Assembly: GCF_016862435.1 (NCBI RefSeq)
Contig: NZ_BOMY01000008.1
Coordinates: forward strand, 1-64,000
Reading direction: 5' to 3'
Length of the DNA stretch: 64,000 nucleotides
From: Paractinoplanes tereljensis
GTDB taxonomy: Bacteria; Actinomycetota; Actinomycetes; Mycobacteriales; Micromonosporaceae
This document shows positions 62,439 to 64,000 of this stretch, one piece after another. The notes beneath the pieces were generated by a model. That model made no database searches. It had not been told where the DNA came from and was given only the letters and a program-made list of their open reading frames with translations. Made by a program: the position numbers and the translations under genes. Position 1 is the stretch's first letter; the number at the start of each line of letters is the position of its first letter.

Positions 62439-63443
62439 CTACTCGTCGCCGCCCTCGTCGCCGCCGTCGTCCTCGAAGGCCTCTTCGAAGACCTCGCCCA
62501 GGACCATGCCGCCTACGACGCCGCCGGCTACGCCCGCGGCCATCGCGCCCATGCCCGGGCCTCGGCGGTAGTGGCCGTGGTGGCCGCCGTGCGACGGGTA
62601 GCCGTGGCCGCCCGAGTGACCGCCGTGCCCGCCGCCGAAGCCGTGGCCGCCGCCGAAGCCGGCTGCGCCGCGTAGGCCCTGGTAGCGGCCGGTGGCCTCG
62701 GTCACCCAGCGTTCGACCACGGCGTTCCAGTCGGTGGTGTCGGCCTCGGCGTGCGAGACGCGGAAGCGGCCGTAGGCATCGTGGCCCTGGGCCAGGAAAC
62801 CGCCCCGCTTGTCGAACTCGAGGATGACCTCCACGCCGTTCGGGTCGGCGATGAAGGTCACCTCCACCTCGTTGATGCCGCCGGCGAACTGCGGCGGCGG
62901 ATAGAACTCGATCTCCTGGTAGAACGGCAGCTGCTGGTGCACGCCGTAGATGCCGCCGTGCTCCAGGTCCGCCTTGGCGAAGCGGAAGCCCTGGCGGGCG
63001 AAGGCGTCCAGGATCCGTTCCTGGGCGGGCAGCGGGTGCACGGCCACCTCGTCGAGGTCGCCCTTGTCGACCGCCTTGGCCACGGCCAGCTCGGTGCGCA
63101 GGCCCATGGTCATGCCGTGCAGGCGGTTGCCGTAGACGTGGGTGATCGGGGTCTCCCACGGCACCGGGAACGAGAACGGCAGGTCCCGCTGCTCGCCGGC
63201 CCGCAGCTGGAACGTGCCGGACACCGGCAGGCGGTGGAACTCGACGAAACCGTCACCGTGCTCGTGTTCGACCCGGGTCACCAGGCCCAGGACGATCTGC
63301 TCGATGGTCACGTCGTGGTCGCCGCCGACTACCCGGACCTGGCCGTCCAGAGCCAGGCCGGGGCGGGTGTTCGGGTTGGCCAGGACGGTGTCGACGGATG
63401 GGCCGCCGACGCCGAAGGCGCGCATCATCTTCTTGAAAACCAC
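62439..63443 (-). CDS. Spo0M-family protein with His/Gly-rich and acidic C-terminal extension
   Basis: The 334-residue protein is a close relative of the one at 10482 over its first 250 residues ([57 protein letters not shown]). It adds a tail of about 80 residues: a Gly/His-rich stretch (GGGHGFGGGHGGHSGGHG) that could bind metal, a Gly/Met/Ala stretch (MGAMAAGVAGGVVGGMVLG) that looks like a glycine-zipper, and an acidic end (EDDGGDEGGDE). GTG 63443 has AAGGAGGA eight bases upstream. Confidence 0.9.
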   Translation of the reverse strand: MVFKKMMRAFGVGGPSVDTVLANPNTRPGLALDGQVRVVGGDHDVTIEQIVLGLVTRVEHEHGDGFVEFHRLPVSGTFQLRAGEQRDLPFSFPVPWETPITHVYGNRLHGMTMGLRTELAVAKAVDKGDLDEVAVHPLPAQERILDAFARQGFRFAKADLEHGGIYGVHQQLPFYQEIEFYPPPQFAGGINEVEVTFIADPNGVEVILEFDKRGGFLAQGHDAYGRFRVSHAEADTTDWNAVVERWVTEATGRYQGLRGAAGFGGGHGFGGGHGGHSGGHGYPSHGGHHGHYRRGPGMGAMAAGVAGGVVGGMVLGEVFEEAFEDDGGDEGGDE

Positions 63444-63489
63444 CGGGTCATTCCTCCTTGAACAGACGGGGTGGCGGAACAGGGGTAGA

Positions 63490-64000
63490 TCAACGAGCGG
63501 GGACCGGGTCGGTCTCGTCGTCGAAGGGGCCGAGCACCTGCTCCAGCAGGTCTTCCAGGGCGACGAAGCCGGCCACGACCCCGCCGCTGCGAACCACGGC
63601 CAGCTGAGCCCGGCCGGCCTGCATCGCGGCCACCGCGTCGACCACCCGGTCCTCGGCGTCGAGGATGAACGGCTGATCGATCAGGTCGGCGGCGGTCACG
63701 TCGAGGCCCGCGGTGGTCGCCCGGACCGCCTCGCGGACGTGCACGAAACCGGCCACCGAGCCGTCGGGGGCGGTCACCGCCAGCCGGGACCGGCCGCTGC
63801 CCATCGACGCCAACTCGACGTCAGCGGCCGACGCGGAGCTGGGCACGGTGACCAGGCTGCCGGCCGGGAGGGCGACCTCCCGTACGGTCATCGATCCGAG
63901 CCCCAGCACGCTGCTGAGCAGGTCGCTCTGTTCGGCCTCGATGAGGCCTTCGGCCCGCGACCGGTCCAGCAGGATCTGCATCTCGGCCGGCCCGTGCGAC
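63490..64000 (-). CDS. CBS-domain protein, C-terminal part (CNNM/HlyC-CorC family; runs off the right edge)
   Basis: The visible 169 residues continue in frame to the window edge, so the N-terminal membrane domain lies outside. The sequence GPAEMQILLDRSRAEGLIEAEQ is the linker typical of the hemolysin/CorC family before two CBS domains (ASAADVELASMG...VAGFVHVRE and LIDQPFILDAEDRV...VAGFVALEDLLEQVLG). Such proteins handle Mg2+/Co2+ at the membrane. No CorC-HlyC C-terminal domain follows the CBS pair; the protein ends shortly after. It lies upstream of the Spo0M-like gene, 46 bases apart. Confidence 0.85.
   Translation of the reverse strand, partial: SHGPAEMQILLDRSRAEGLIEAEQSDLLSSVLGLGSMTVREVALPAGSLVTVPSSASAADVELASMGSGRSRLAVTAPDGSVAGFVHVREAVRATTAGLDVTAADLIDQPFILDAEDRVVDAVAAMQAGRAQLAVVRSGGVVAGFVALEDLLEQVLGPFDDETDPVPAR

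Overview
The window is high-GC actinobacterial DNA, best matched to a filamentous actinomycete of the Micromonosporaceae type (Actinoplanes/Micromonospora-like). This rests on the GC-rich third codon positions, frequent GTG/TTG starts with GGAGG-type ribosome binding sites, a B12-dependent ribonucleotide reductase directly behind nrdR, and a gene order that follows the conserved actinobacterial block known from Mycobacterium: sigB - ideR - nrdR - LysM gene - lexA - hflX - dapF - miaA - DUF349 gene - miaB - gluABCD - rny - recX - recA - DUF3046. The genus is inferred, not proven.

Layout. 1-9200 is variable: a repeat-bearing partial gene, a DNA glycosylase-like gene, a NarL-type two-component system (1215-3259) divergent from a MacB/FtsX-type ABC transporter (3381-6439), a HAD phosphatase, an APH-type kinase and small unknown genes. 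9256-16761 holds sigB, a Spo0M-like gene, dtd, a protein-acetyltransferase/deacetylase pair (Pat-like plus AcuC), ideR and a lipoprotein. 16895-30261 is an accessory region: an HTH/alpha-beta hydrolase fusion, then a secreted carbohydrate-active locus made of a copper radical (galactose) oxidase with three discoidin domains, two GH127-type beta-L-arabinofuranosidase-like proteins, a GH63/MGH1-like hydrolase, and a divergent LacI regulator with two matching palindromic operators. 30387-31705 carries three small genes I cannot assign. 31759-58960 is the conserved housekeeping block: DNA precursor synthesis, SOS response, tRNA modification, lysine biosynthesis, glutamate uptake, RNA decay and recombination. 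59005-62373 is a MocR-type regulator divergent from a PNPOx-GNAT fusion and a LysE exporter. 62439-64000 carries a second Spo0M-like gene with a His/Gly tail and the end of a CBS-domain protein that runs off the right edge.

How the genes work together. Divergent regulator/target pairs with visible palindromes occur at 3295-3344 (two-component system/ABC transporter), 29119-29214 (LacI/glycosidases) and 60363-60374 (MocR/PNPOx-GNAT). SOS-like boxes lie between lexA and the LysM gene and upstream of recA. The gluBC junction has a strong terminator inside the operon that probably sets more binding protein than permease.

The most unusual general property is short tandem repeats of fixed period. 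Several lie in frame inside proteins: a 16-residue repeat inside the ATP lid of the histidine kinase, 12-residue repeats in a protein coupled to the ABC transporter, a Gly-Ser run in the APH kinase, Gly-Gly-Tyr-Pro-Ala pentads in a membrane protein and 6-residue repeats at the left edge. Non-coding arrays of 17, 58 and 24 bp also occur. I saw no CRISPR array, no insertion sequence, no rRNA and no tRNA that I could support.
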